Assembly (NCBI GenBank): GCA_963843835.1
Contig: CAWJMD010000003.1
Location: forward strand, 248,001 to 312,000
Length of the DNA: 64,000 bases
From: CAWJMD01 sp963843835
GTDB lineage: Bacteria; Actinomycetota; Actinomycetes; Actinomycetales; CAWJMD01
Direction of reading: 5' to 3'
Below, piece after piece: positions 16,875 through 25,850 of the stretch (the stretch's first letter is position 1; every line of letters begins with the position of its first letter). The notes beneath the pieces were generated by a model, which searched no databases, was not told where the DNA came from, and saw nothing but the letters and a program-made list of their open reading frames with translations. The translations under genes and the position numbers were made by a program.

Positions 16875-17064
16875 AATGCGTCGGTCAGCGTACACGCGGC
16901 ACGAGCGGGGTGAGAAATCGGTTGGCGGAAGGCATCCGCGCCCAGGTGGACGGCGGTCTAGGCTGCCTGGTGCGGCCTGGCCTGTGGCCGCAGGAGGGGG
17001 TGAGTCGACCGGCGGAGCGCTCCCGACCGAGCACCCGACCGCCGACCGCAACCGGAGGAACCCC

Positions 17065-18024
17065 GTGACCGACCCCAACGCACCCCAGCATCCTCAGTAC
17101 GGGGAGCAGCCTCCGCCCGGCGAGGCGGAGAAGTCGCCCGAGGAGGGCGTGGGCCGGCCGGACCTCCAGAAGCCCGCTTCCCCGAGCGGCCCGTCCTACG
17201 AGCCTCCGCCGCCGGTCGAGCAGCCCGGCGGGTACACCGCGCCGCAGCAGCCCGGCTACGGACAGCAGCCCGCGGACGGCGACCAGGGCGCCTACGCCCA
17301 GCAGCCCGGCTACGGCGCCCAGCCCGGCTACGGCGCCCAGGCCGGCTACGGCCAGGGCCAGTACGGCGCCTACGCACCCACAGGACCGAAGGGCCCGAGC
17401 AAGGTGCTCGGGATCCTCGCCCTGGTCGCCGGGGTCCTCGCGCTGCTGCTCTGCTGGATCCCGCTCTTCGGGATCTTCTGGGCGGGCTTCTTCGGGCTCG
17501 CGGCCATCATCATGGGCATCATCGGCCTGGTTCAGGCGAACAAGGGCGCCGCCGCAGGGAAGGGGCTCTCGATCGCGGGTCTGGCGACCGGCATCATCGC
17601 GATCCTGGTATCGGTCATCGCCAGCGTCCTGTTCTTCACCGTGATCGGCACGAATGCCAGCGAGATCCAGAGCGGCCTCGAGCAGCTCGAGTCGTTCGAC
17701 GCGGGCGTCAACAACGACACCGACCAGGTCCTCGCCGACCAGCTCGACGTCTCGTTCGGGACGTTCGCCGTGACGGGGGACCCGTCCTTCCCCGACACCT
17801 CACTGCCCGTGACGCTCACCAACAAGGGCGACAAGCCGGCGAGCTTCACCGTCTCCGTCGACGCCGTGGTGAACGGCGAGGTCGTGGAGTCCGACCTGGC
17901 CATCACGGACACCCTGGACCCGGGCGCGTCCGAGGACGTGGAGATGTTCCAGTTCGTGTTCGAGCCCGAGTCGATGAACGGCGCCGAGTTCCGCGTCAGC
18001 GAGGCCACCGCCTACGACTTCTGA
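17065..18024 (+). CDS. DUF4190-type membrane protein with Pro/Gln/Gly/Tyr-rich N-terminus
   Basis: The 319-aa protein starts at GTG 17065, preceded by GGAGGAACCCC. Residues 1 to about 110 are low complexity, with repeated GYGAQP/GYGQ units. Two hydrophobic helices follow (VLGILALVAGVLALLLCWIP and GFFGLAAIIMGIIGLVQ), then SIAGLATGIIAILVSVIASVLFF. This is the DUF4190 arrangement. The C-terminal domain is probably extracytoplasmic and resembles DUF4352-like beta domains (TLTNKGDKPASFTVSVD). Function is unknown; such proteins are cell-envelope associated. Confidence 0.75.
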   Translation: MTDPNAPQHPQYGEQPPPGEAEKSPEEGVGRPDLQKPASPSGPSYEPPPPVEQPGGYTAPQQPGYGQQPADGDQGAYAQQPGYGAQPGYGAQAGYGQGQYGAYAPTGPKGPSKVLGILALVAGVLALLLCWIPLFGIFWAGFFGLAAIIMGIIGLVQANKGAAAGKGLSIAGLATGIIAILVSVIASVLFFTVIGTNASEIQSGLEQLESFDAGVNNDTDQVLADQLDVSFGTFAVTGDPSFPDTSLPVTLTNKGDKPASFTVSVDAVVNGEVVESDLAITDTLDPGASEDVEMFQFVFEPESMNGAEFRVSEATAYDF

Positions 18025-18076
18025 GCCGCCACCGGTTCTGGGCCCGCCACCGGCCCTGCGCCGGAGCGGGAACCAC

Positions 18077-18109
18077 CGAGGGGCGCCCCGCTGTGCGGGG
18101 CGCCCCTCG
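18077..18109. terminator. Strong bidirectional terminator
   Basis: A perfect 14-bp GC stem (CGAGGGGCGCCCCG paired with its complement) and a 5-nt loop lie between the convergent DUF4190 gene and tRNA-Tyr. It begins 52 nt after the DUF4190 stop and 4 nt from the tRNA 3' end. Confidence 0.85.
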
Positions 18110-18113
18110 TGTG

Positions 18114-18195
18114 TGGCAGCTGTTGGATTCGAACCAACGAAGGCTAAGCCGACGGATTTACAGTCCGCTCCCATTGGCCACTCGGGCAAGCTGCC
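18114..18195 (-). tRNA. tyrT: tRNA-Tyr (GTA)
   Basis: This 82-nt class II tRNA has acceptor GGCAGCT/AGCTGCC, a long variable arm, anticodon GTA and T-arm TTGGTTCGAATCCAA. Discriminator A precedes non-encoded CCA. Confidence 0.96.
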
Positions 18196-18251
18196 GTGCC
18201 GTCCCGGCGCTGTCGCGACGTCCCGGTCACCCGGGCGACGACGGCGGTGGA

Positions 18252-18281
18252 AGGATAGCAACAGCCGACGGCTGGTCCCAA
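18252..18281 (-). promoter_or_regulatory. Putative tRNA-Tyr promoter
   Basis: On the minus strand TTGGGA (18276-18281) and TATCCT (18252-18257) have an 18-bp spacer, about 57 nt upstream of the mature tRNA. Confidence 0.5.
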
Positions 18282-18333
18282 CGCAGTAGTCAGCGACGGG
18301 GACCAGGCATCCAGACCTGGAGGGAATGACGAC

Positions 18334-18828
18334 GTGGCCAACGAGTCCTCGTTCGACGTGGTGAGCAAGATCGACAGGCAGGAGGTCGACAACGCGCTGA
18401 ACCAGGCCTCGAAGGAGGTCGCCCAGCGCTACGACTTCAAGAACACCGGCGCCACCGTGAAGTGGCGCGGCGACGACGCCATCGTGATCACAGCCAACTC
18501 CGAGGAGCGCGTCGCCGCCGTCCTCGACGTGCTGCAGACCAAGCTGGTCAAGCGCGGCGTCTCACTCAAGGCGCTGGACACCGGCGACACCAAGCAGTCG
18601 GGAAAGGAGTACGAGCAGGTCTCCGTCCTCAAGGAGGGGCTCGACCAGGAGCACGCCAAGAAGGTCTCCAAGATCATCCGGGACTCCGGCCCCAAGGGCG
18701 TCAAGGCACAGATCCACGGCGACGAGCTGCGGGTGTCGGCCAAGAGCCGCGACGACCTGCAGGAGGTCATCGCCCTGCTGAAGGGTTCCGACGTCGACGT
18801 GGCCCTGCAGTTCGTCAACTACCGCTGA
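18334..18828 (+). CDS. YajQ-family nucleotide-binding protein
   Basis: The 164-aa protein matches YajQ. It starts ANESSFDVVSKIDRQEVDNA and contains QRYDFKNTGATVKW, LVKRGVSLKALD and VSKIIRDSGPKGVKAQI. The two ferredoxin-like domains bind nucleotides, and some homologues bind cyclic di-GMP and act as effectors. A diguanylate cyclase is encoded elsewhere in the window (54637-55812), but a link is only conjecture. The GTG at 18334 has GGAGGGAA upstream. Confidence 0.92.
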   Translation: MANESSFDVVSKIDRQEVDNALNQASKEVAQRYDFKNTGATVKWRGDDAIVITANSEERVAAVLDVLQTKLVKRGVSLKALDTGDTKQSGKEYEQVSVLKEGLDQEHAKKVSKIIRDSGPKGVKAQIHGDELRVSAKSRDDLQEVIALLKGSDVDVALQFVNYR

Positions 18829-18866
18829 CCGGGGTCGCTGACCCGCCTCGGCCGGGATGGTCGCCG

Positions 18867-20459
18867 TCAGGCGAGGTTGCGGCGGCGGAAGCCGACGAAG
18901 CCGACGATCCCCAGCCCGAGAGCGACGACCATCAGCCACGCCAGTCCCGACCAGTCGACGGGGTCGGAGGCGACGTTCGGCACGTGCCACAGCGGGCTGA
19001 TCCCGAGGATCACGTTCCACAGGTTGAAGAGCGGCCCGAGGATCGTCAGCGCGAACGACATGACGACGGCGAACCAGGCCGCCACCCTGATCGCGGGGAC
19101 CGCCCCGACGGTCGCCAGTGCGACGCCGACCAGCACCCACACCGCAGGCACCGTCGCGATGGCCTGCCACAGGACGTCGGTCGCCCGGATCGCGTCGCTG
19201 CGTGCGGCCGCGGTCAGGCCGATCACCCCACCGCTGAGCACGAGAGCCACCGCGGGCCCCACGAAGGCGATGAGCGCGTGGCTGGCGAAATACGTCCTTC
19301 GCCGCACGGCGCCCGCGAGCACCGGGTCGACACGGAACTCGATCTCCTCGGCGCGCAGACGCATCATCACCTGCACGCCGTAGACCGCCGCGATGAGGCC
19401 GACGAGCCGGACGATCGTCACCACGAACTCGAAGAGCAGGCTCGACGTCGTCGCCCGACCTGCACCGATCATCTGGGCGATGCCCGGGTTCTGCACGAAC
19501 AGCTCGCCGATGGTGGTCGAGAGGAAGCCGAAGACCACGCCGAGGAGGCCGAGCGCGATCGTCCAGGAGACGATTGATCCACGCTGCAGGCGAAGGGCCA
19601 GACCCCAGGGGGTCACCACTCCCCGACCTCTGTCCGGCCCCGGACGGGGTGGCAGCAGCCCCATGCCGAAGTCGCGGCGGGAGTTGAGGAAGGCGGCCCC
19701 GACGAGGGCGACCACGGCGAGGCCGAGGCAGGCGAGCAGGGGTCGCCAGTCGTTGCCGGCGGCTACGCGCACCTCCTGCGTCCAGCCCAGTGGCGTCAGC
19801 CAGATCAGCCAGTCCGCCGCGCCGCTGGTGTCGATGTAGCCACGCGCCACGAACGCCACCCCGAGGACGGTGACGGCGAGCGAGCTCGCGGTCCTCGCCT
19901 CGGAACCGATCTGCGCGGTGACGGCCGCGATCCCCGCGAACATCAGACCGGACGCGGTGAACGTGGCGGCGAGCGTGATCGTGTCGACCGTCCCGCCGCC
20001 GAACGCGATCGTGGCGATCGAGGTGACGACCCCGAGCCCGAGGGAGGCGATCGCCGCCATCGCGACCGCGACGACCAGGCGCGCGTTGCGCCCGACGACG
20101 CCGGAGGAGATCAGCTCGGCCTGACCCGAGTCCTCGTGCGCGCGGCTGTTGCGCACCACGATCCCGATCGCCATCAGCCCGGCGAAGAACCCGCCGAGCG
20201 CCCCGGCTCGCCAGGCGTTGAACCCGTCCGCGGTGGTGAGCTCGCGTGCCGGCCCGAAGATCAGGCTGAACGCCGGGTTGGCCTCCACCGTCATGGCGAG
20301 CGCTGCCCGGCTGGCGGCGTCAGGGAAGACCCAGTCGTAGGCCAGGACCGAACTCACCGACAGGGCGGTGATCAGCCCGACCCACGGCGCGATCAGCCTC
20401 GCGTCCTGCTCGAGCGAGACGCGCAGCAGGGGCCGGACGCCGACCAGGCTCCCGGTCAT
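18867..20459 (-). CDS. ABC exporter permease (12-helix polyketide/antibiotic exporter type)
   Basis: The 530-aa membrane protein has two repeats of about six helices, the fused architecture of actinobacterial exporters annotated for polyketide antibiotics. The N-terminal part includes RVSLEQDARLIAPWVGLITA. Loops carry RAHEDSGQAELISSGVVGRNARL and RAEEIEFRVDPVLAGAVRRR, a repeated element at the cytosolic face of each half. Its ATG overlaps the ATPase stop by 4 bp. Substrate is unknown; a role in self-resistance or lipid export is inference from family. Confidence 0.88.
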   Translation of the reverse strand: MTGSLVGVRPLLRVSLEQDARLIAPWVGLITALSVSSVLAYDWVFPDAASRAALAMTVEANPAFSLIFGPARELTTADGFNAWRAGALGGFFAGLMAIGIVVRNSRAHEDSGQAELISSGVVGRNARLVVAVAMAAIASLGLGVVTSIATIAFGGGTVDTITLAATFTASGLMFAGIAAVTAQIGSEARTASSLAVTVLGVAFVARGYIDTSGAADWLIWLTPLGWTQEVRVAAGNDWRPLLACLGLAVVALVGAAFLNSRRDFGMGLLPPRPGPDRGRGVVTPWGLALRLQRGSIVSWTIALGLLGVVFGFLSTTIGELFVQNPGIAQMIGAGRATTSSLLFEFVVTIVRLVGLIAAVYGVQVMMRLRAEEIEFRVDPVLAGAVRRRTYFASHALIAFVGPAVALVLSGGVIGLTAAARSDAIRATDVLWQAIATVPAVWVLVGVALATVGAVPAIRVAAWFAVVMSFALTILGPLFNLWNVILGISPLWHVPNVASDPVDWSGLAWLMVVALGLGIVGFVGFRRRNLA

Positions 20460-21406
20460 CGCGAATGGCGGTGTGGGGAGCGGCGGTGCCGCGCCGGCTC
20501 GCCGTCGTCGTCGGTCTCCGGCACCTCCTCGCCGTAGGCGCGGAGGAAGAGGTCGCTGAGCGATGGCGGGGCGACGGTCAGCTCTGTGATGCCGAAGCGG
20601 CTCAGCACCGCCATCGCGTCGTTGACCTGGTCCCGCGCGATCGACGCCGTGAGCACCCCGTCGGACAGCTGCCCGGTGTCGACCGGCCCGAGGTGGGTGA
20701 GGTCCGCCGGCGGGTTGGCGAGCACGGCACGGATGGCGGTCCGGCTGCGGACCCGGAGGTGGTCGAGGGTTCCCGTCTCGACGATCCGGCCCTCGCGGAT
20801 GATGCTGACCCGGTCCGCCAGTGCCTCGGCCTCGCTGAGGATGTGGCTGGACAGCAGGATGCTGCGTCCCCGGGCCTTCTCGGCCAGGATCTCCGCCTGG
20901 AAGACCTCCTCCATCAGCGGGTCCAGGCCGGAGGTCGGCTCATCCAGGATCAGCAGCTCGACGTCCGACGCCAGCGCGGCGACGATCGCGACCTTCTGCT
21001 TGTTCCCCTTCGAGTACTGCCGGCCACGCTTGGTCGGGTCGAGCTCGAAACGCTCGATGAGCTCGGCGCGCCGGTTCTCGTCCAGCCCGCCCCGCAGGTG
21101 CCCGAGCAGGTCGATGGCCTCGCCGCCGGTGAGGGACGGCCACAGGCTCACGTCCCCGGGTACATAGGCAAGGCGTCGGTGCAGGGCCACCACGTCGTGC
21201 CACGGGTCCTGACCCAGCACGCTGACCCGCCCGCCATCGGCGCGCAGCAGGCCGAGCAGGATGCGGATCGTCGTCGACTTGCCGGCGCCGTTGGGTCCCA
21301 GGAAGGCGTGGACCTCGCCCTCGGCGACGTGGAGGTCGAGCCCGCGGAGCGCCCTGAACGCGCCGTAGGACTTGACCAGGTTCTCGATGGCGATGACGCC
21401 TTCCAC
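20456..21406 (-). CDS. ABC exporter ATP-binding protein
   Basis: The 316-aa protein is the ATPase partner of the 12-helix permease. It has Walker A FLGPNGAGKSTT and a Q-loop region after VSVLGQDPW. The signature-like region is YSKGNKQKVAIVAALA, in which LSGGQ is replaced by YSKGN, a known variant in this exporter group. Walker B is ELLILDEPTSGLDP. The GTG at 21406 has TACGGT 6 nt upstream (21413-21418), pointing to a leaderless mRNA. It diverges from the Tat-lipoprotein hydrolase. Confidence 0.9.
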   Translation of the reverse strand: MEGVIAIENLVKSYGAFRALRGLDLHVAEGEVHAFLGPNGAGKSTTIRILLGLLRADGGRVSVLGQDPWHDVVALHRRLAYVPGDVSLWPSLTGGEAIDLLGHLRGGLDENRRAELIERFELDPTKRGRQYSKGNKQKVAIVAALASDVELLILDEPTSGLDPLMEEVFQAEILAEKARGRSILLSSHILSEAEALADRVSIIREGRIVETGTLDHLRVRSRTAIRAVLANPPADLTHLGPVDTGQLSDGVLTASIARDQVNDAMAVLSRFGITELTVAPPSLSDLFLRAYGEEVPETDDDGEPARHRRSPHRHSR

Positions 21407-21412
21407 GTCCCG

Positions 21413-21418
21413 ACCGTA
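21413..21418 (-). promoter_or_regulatory. -10 element for leaderless ABC ATPase gene
   Basis: TACGGT is 6 nt upstream of the GTG at 21406. No Shine-Dalgarno is present. Confidence 0.45.
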
Positions 21419-21463
21419 CCCGGGCCGCACCAACCATGGGGTCCCCTCCTCCGAACACGCCGT

Positions 21464-22336
21464 GTGATCTCCCGGCGGCGGCTCCTCGCGACCGGCGGCC
21501 TCATGGCGGTGGCGGCCGCGACGGGTGCCGTCTCCGGCTGCTCACGACAGGATGAAGGCGTGACCTCCCGCGCCATCCCGTACCGGTACGGGGACCACCC
21601 CGCCCAGGTCGCCGACCTCCACCTCCCGGACACGGCCGTCACGCCACGCGTCCGGGCGGTCGTCGTCACGATCCACGGCGGCTTCTGGTCGTCGGCCTAC
21701 GACCGGTCGCTCGAGGACGACGTGGTCGCAGACCTCGTGGCCGGCGGCTACGCGGCGTGGAACCTCGACTACCGCTCCGTCGGCAACGGCGGCGGCTGGC
21801 CACGGACGTTCGAGGACGTCGCCTCCGGCCTGGACGCGCTGCTGCCCGCCTGCGCCGAGCACGCGCTGCCCGTCGACCGGGTCGCCCTGGTCGGCCACTC
21901 GGCGGGGGGCCACCTGGCGCTGTGGGGTGGCGCCCGCCACCGGCTGCCCGCCTCGGCCCCGGGCGCCGGCCCTGCGTTGCGCCCCGTGGCACTGGTGAGC
22001 CAGGCGGGGGTGAACGACCTCGTCACCGCCCACCAGCAGGACCTCGGCGAGGGCGCGGTCAAGGCCCTGATGGGTGACGGCCCCGACGACCGCTACCGGA
22101 TGGCCTCCCCCGTCGAGCTCCTGCCCACCGGCGTCCCGACCCTGCTCGTCACCGGCGACCTCGACGACCGTGTGCCGCCGTCCCAGAGCCGCGACTACGC
22201 GGAACGCGCCCTGGCCTCCGGCGACGACGCGGACCTCGTGGTCGTCGAGGGCGAGGGCCACTTCGAGCACCTCGACCCCGACTCGACGGTCTGGACGAGG
22301 ACCCGCCGCTGGCTCGACGAGCGCCTCAGGTCGTGA
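21464..22336 (+). CDS. Tat-exported lipoprotein alpha/beta hydrolase
   Basis: The 290-aa protein begins ISRRRLLATGGLMAVAAATG followed by SGCS. This is a twin-arginine signal with a lipobox Cys, predicting export and lipid anchoring. The hydrolase domain has the oxyanion HGGFWSSAYD motif, nucleophile elbow GHSAGGHLALW, Asp in VTGDLDDRVPPSQS and catalytic His in GEGHFEHLD. These fit a BD-FAE/esterase-lipase or prolyl-oligopeptidase-like fold. It converges with cysG over 11 bp. The substrate is unknown. Confidence 0.85.
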   Translation: MISRRRLLATGGLMAVAAATGAVSGCSRQDEGVTSRAIPYRYGDHPAQVADLHLPDTAVTPRVRAVVVTIHGGFWSSAYDRSLEDDVVADLVAGGYAAWNLDYRSVGNGGGWPRTFEDVASGLDALLPACAEHALPVDRVALVGHSAGGHLALWGGARHRLPASAPGAGPALRPVALVSQAGVNDLVTAHQQDLGEGAVKALMGDGPDDRYRMASPVELLPTGVPTLLVTGDLDDRVPPSQSRDYAERALASGDDADLVVVEGEGHFEHLDPDSTVWTRTRRWLDERLRS

Positions 22337-23579
22337 CGCGGCGCCCCGGCCACGACGGCGACAGCGTCACCACGTCGCCCACCACGACGACCGCGGGAGA
22401 ACGGACCCCGACGGCCCCGGCCCGGTCGGCGATGTCCGCGAGGGTTCCCACGGTCACCCGCTGGCCGGGCCCCCAGCCGTCCTCGACCACGGCGACGGGG
22501 CAGTCCCCTCCACGCTCCCCCTCGCTCAGTGTCAGCGCGCTGCGGCGCAGCCCGGCAACACCCATCAGCAGGACCACCGTGTGGTCGGAACCCGAAGGCA
22601 CCGAACGGATCTCGTCGTGCCCGGTGACCACCGTGAACCCCCTGGCCAGCCCGCGGTGGGTCACCGGGATGCCCGCGGCGGCCGGCACCGACACGGCGCT
22701 CGTCACCCCGGGCACGACCTCGACGGGCACGCCCGCCGCCTCGCACGCCAGGCGTTCCTCGCCTCCCCGGCCGAGGACGTAGGGGTCCCCGCCCTTCAGC
22801 CGCACGACGGCTCGGCCCTCGAGGGCGTGGCGCACGATCTCGTCGTTGATCTCCTCCTGCCGCCAGGCGTGGTGGCCGGGCTTCTTGCCGACGTCGACCA
22901 CGTGGACGTCCGCGGGTAGCTCGTCCAGCACGGCCCGCGGACCCAGCCGGTCGGTCACGACGACGTCGGCAGCGGCCAGCAGCGTGCGGGCACGCGTCGT
23001 CAGCAGGCCGATCTCGCCGGGTCCGCCCCCGACCAGGGCGACCCACCCTCGTCCGCCACGGCGACGCACCCGGCGCAGCGGCAACGCCCCGTGGGCCAGC
23101 TCGTCCCGCACCCTCGACACCACGGCATCGCGCACGGCAGCAGCCCTGCGCGGGTCGCCGCTCGCGGAGACGGCGACCGTGACCGGACCGTCGGGCGTCA
23201 CGACCCGAGCGGAGGCCGGCACGTGCGCCACGGACCGGGCGGCGTCGCCCGCATCCACGCACCAGAGCGTGAGCGTCTCGGCGTCGGACGACACCCGCCG
23301 GTCGACGTCGACGTCCCCCGTCGCCGCGTGCACGAGCCATGCTCCCGCCAGGTCGCCCGGTCCGGCGTACCCGCGCTCGGACCAGGACACGCGACCTGCG
23401 CCCACCATGTCGGCCAGGTCCTCGCAGACCCAGGGCGAGACCACTCGCACGACCGCGCCGGCGGCCACGAGCCCCACCACGCGGCGCGCGGCGACCGGGC
23501 CGCCACCGACGACCACCACCTCGCGGGCGTCGAGGTCGAGCATCAGGGGGTAGCCCGCCCCGGGCCGCTCAGATCGCAT
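22326..23579 (-). CDS. cysG: Siroheme synthase-like: precorrin-2 dehydrogenase fused to uroporphyrinogen-III C-methyltransferase
   Basis: The 417-aa fusion makes the siroheme precursor for sulfite reductase. Residues about 10-150 form a CysG_N/MET8 Rossmann domain (LMLDLDAREVVVVGGGPVAARR) that would oxidise precorrin-2. The C-terminal SUMT domain has VALVGGGPGEIGLLTTRA, KKPGHHAWRQEEIN and GGDPYVLGRGGEE. The ATG at 23579 overlaps the cysN stop by 11 bp and keeps the conserved YPLMLDL N-terminus. It is the last gene of the sulfate-reduction operon. Iron insertion may need the CbiX protein at 11975-12691. Confidence 0.9.
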   Translation of the reverse strand: MRSERPGAGYPLMLDLDAREVVVVGGGPVAARRVVGLVAAGAVVRVVSPWVCEDLADMVGAGRVSWSERGYAGPGDLAGAWLVHAATGDVDVDRRVSSDAETLTLWCVDAGDAARSVAHVPASARVVTPDGPVTVAVSASGDPRRAAAVRDAVVSRVRDELAHGALPLRRVRRRGGRGWVALVGGGPGEIGLLTTRARTLLAAADVVVTDRLGPRAVLDELPADVHVVDVGKKPGHHAWRQEEINDEIVRHALEGRAVVRLKGGDPYVLGRGGEERLACEAAGVPVEVVPGVTSAVSVPAAAGIPVTHRGLARGFTVVTGHDEIRSVPSGSDHTVVLLMGVAGLRRSALTLSEGERGGDCPVAVVEDGWGPGQRVTVGTLADIADRAGAVGVRSPAVVVVGDVVTLSPSWPGRRVTT

Positions 23580-24933
23580 ACGCACCCGGCAGCTGCTCCG
23601 GGTGGCGCGAGCGCGCCAGCGGGTCGCCGACCATCCCCGCGGCGAGGGTGTAGCCGTCGTGGGGGTCGACCAGCAGGAACGCCCCCGTCCGGCGCGCAGC
23701 CACGTACTCCTCGACGGCCAGCGGGGCCGCGAGGCGCACCCGGACGCGGCCGATGTCGTTGACCAGCAGCTCGTCGGCGGGCACCTGCTCGACCTCGTCG
23801 AGGTCCAGGCGCCCCAGCACGTCCTTCACCACCGCCTGCACGGTGCGCGTCGTGTGCTTCACCAGCACGCGCGCACCCGGAACGAGCGGTCGGTCGGCGA
23901 GCCAGCAGAGCGTCGCCTCGACGTCCTGCGTAGGGACGGGAGCATCGGCTGCGGACGCGATCAGGGCGCCCCTCGCCACGTCCACGTCGTCCGCCAGCCG
24001 CACCGTCACGGACTGCGGGGCGAACGCCTCCACGAGCCCACGCGGCTCCTCGCCGGGTGCGGTCGGGCGGTCGATGCCGGCCACCGTGGTGCGCAGGCCG
24101 GAGGGCAGCACCACCACCTCGTCGCCCACACGCACGACCCCGGAGGCGACCTGACCCGCGTAGCCGCGGTAGTCGCGGTACCGGCTGTCCTGGGCGGCGC
24201 CCTGAGGACGGATCACGGTCTGCACAGGGAACCGGAAGGGCTTGCCCGTCGGCTCATCCGCGGCCGACAGCCCCTCCAGCAGGTCCAGCAGCGACGGACC
24301 GTCGTACCAGGGAGTGCACACCGAGCGGTCGACCACGTTGTCGCCGTCGAGCGCCGAGACGGGCACGGCGCGCACGTCGTCGAGCCCCAGGTCCGCAGCG
24401 ACCCGGTCCACCTCGGCGGCGATGTCGCGGAACACCCTCTCGTCGAAGCCGACCAGGTCGATCTTGTTGACCGCGAGCACCACGTGCGGCACCCGGAGGA
24501 GGGCCGCGACGGCGAGGTGCCTGCGCGTCTGCTGCAGCAGCCCCTTGCGGGCGTCGACGAGCAGCACCACCACGTCCGCCGTGCTGGCGCCCGTGACCGT
24601 GTTGCGCGTGTACTGCACGTGGCCCGGGCAGTCGGCCAGCACGAACGACCTCTCGGACGTCGCGAAGTACCGGTACGCCACATCGATCGTGATCCCCTGC
24701 TCGCGTTCCGCGCGCAGGCCGTCGGTCAGCAGTGCCAGGTCGATGCCCTCACGCCCACCCGCCTCCAGCACCCCGGAACCGTTTGCACCCCAACCTCTCT
24801 CGCGACTGACCCGCTCGACCGCCTCCAGCTGGTCGGCGTGGATCGCCTTGGAGTCGTGCAGCAGCCGGCCCACCAGCGTCGACTTGCCGTCGTCGACCGA
24901 TCCCGCGGTGGCGAGTCGTAGCAGTCCGCCCAT
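23569..24933 (-). CDS. cysN: Sulfate adenylyltransferase GTPase subunit
   Basis: CysN is the regulatory GTPase that drives ATP sulfurylase (sulfate plus ATP to APS). The 454-aa EF-Tu-like protein has G1 AGSVDDGKSTLVGRLLHDSK, G3 DCPGHVQYTRN and G4 NKIDLVG, followed by beta-barrel domains 2 and 3. There is no fused APS kinase domain (CysC), which agrees with reduction directly from APS by CysH. The ATG overlaps the cysD stop by 1 bp (TGATG). Confidence 0.95.
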   Translation of the reverse strand: MGGLLRLATAGSVDDGKSTLVGRLLHDSKAIHADQLEAVERVSRERGWGANGSGVLEAGGREGIDLALLTDGLRAEREQGITIDVAYRYFATSERSFVLADCPGHVQYTRNTVTGASTADVVVLLVDARKGLLQQTRRHLAVAALLRVPHVVLAVNKIDLVGFDERVFRDIAAEVDRVAADLGLDDVRAVPVSALDGDNVVDRSVCTPWYDGPSLLDLLEGLSAADEPTGKPFRFPVQTVIRPQGAAQDSRYRDYRGYAGQVASGVVRVGDEVVVLPSGLRTTVAGIDRPTAPGEEPRGLVEAFAPQSVTVRLADDVDVARGALIASAADAPVPTQDVEATLCWLADRPLVPGARVLVKHTTRTVQAVVKDVLGRLDLDEVEQVPADELLVNDIGRVRVRLAAPLAVEEYVAARRTGAFLLVDPHDGYTLAAGMVGDPLARSRHPEQLPGAYAI

Positions 24934-25850
24934 CAGAAGTACCCCTCCTTCTTGCGATCCTCCATGGCGGCCTCCGACAGCCGGTCGTCGGCACGCGTCG
25001 CGCCCCGTTCGGTGATGCGGCTCGACGCGACCTCGACCAGCACGTCATCGACCGTGTCGGCGTCGCTGAGCACCGCACCCGTGCAGGACATGTCACCGAC
25101 CGTGCGATACCGCACCCGCCGCTCGACGACCTCCTCGCCCTCGCGCGGACGCGACCAGGGGCCGACCGCGAGCAGCATGCCGTCGCGCTCGAAGACCTTT
25201 CGGACGTGGGCGTAGTAGAGATGGGGAAGCGCGATCCGCTCGTGGGCGACGTACCGCCACACGTCGAGCTCGGTCCAGTTGCTGAGCGGGAACGCCCGTA
25301 CGTGCTCCCCGGGACGGTGACGGCCGTTGTACAGGTTCCACAGCTCGGGCCGCTGGTTGCGCGGGTCCCACTGGCCGAACTCGTCACGCAGGCTGATCAC
25401 CCGCTCCTTCGCCCTGGCCTTCTCCTCGTCGCGCCGCCCGCCGCCGAAGACGGCGTCGAAGCGGTGGGCGGCGATCGCGTCGAGCAGGGGCTGCGTCTGC
25501 AGCGGGTTCCGCGTGCCGTCGGCGCGGTCACGCAGGCGCCCGTCGTCCACGTAGTCCTGCACGCTGGCGACTTCCAGACGCAGGCGCAGCCGTTCGACCG
25601 TGTGGTCGCGGTAGTCGAGCACCTCGGGGAAGTTGTGGCCCGTGTCGACGTGCAGCACCGGGAAGGGCACCGGCCCGGGCCAGAACGCCTTGGCCGCGAG
25701 GTGCAGCATCACGACCGAGTCCTTGCCACCGCTGAACAGCAGTGCGGGACGGTCGAACTCGCTCACAACCTCTCGGATGATGTGGATGGACTCGCTCTCG
25801 AGGGCCTCGAGCTGGGTCAGCCGGCGCACCGGTGTCGTCGTCGTGGTCAT
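24933..25850 (-). CDS. cysD: Sulfate adenylyltransferase subunit 2
   Basis: CysD is the catalytic PP-loop subunit of ATP sulfurylase. The ATG at 25850, in an ATGA overlap with cysH, gives 305 aa. The PP-loop is LLFSGGKDSVVMLHLA. Other family features are VDTGHNFPEVLDYRD, FGGGRRDEEKARAKERV, PLSNWTELDVWRY and the terminal MEDRKKEGYF. CysN follows immediately. Longer open frame upstream belongs to the opposite reading of cysH and is not used. Confidence 0.96.
   Translation of the reverse strand: MTTTTTPVRRLTQLEALESESIHIIREVVSEFDRPALLFSGGKDSVVMLHLAAKAFWPGPVPFPVLHVDTGHNFPEVLDYRDHTVERLRLRLEVASVQDYVDDGRLRDRADGTRNPLQTQPLLDAIAAHRFDAVFGGGRRDEEKARAKERVISLRDEFGQWDPRNQRPELWNLYNGRHRPGEHVRAFPLSNWTELDVWRYVAHERIALPHLYYAHVRKVFERDGMLLAVGPWSRPREGEEVVERRVRYRTVGDMSCTGAVLSDADTVDDVLVEVASSRITERGATRADDRLSEAAMEDRKKEGYF

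Noticed and set aside
17200..17360. Short tandem DNA repeats suggesting a CRISPR or minisatellite.
   Set aside because: They encode GYGAQP-type repeats in the DUF4190 protein, without spacers. No CRISPR array was seen anywhere.
23543..23579. Later ATG (23543) as the start of the CysG-like protein.
   Set aside because: It would remove the conserved YPLMLDL lead-in to the Rossmann domain. The ATG at 23579 keeps it and overlaps cysN in the style of the operon.
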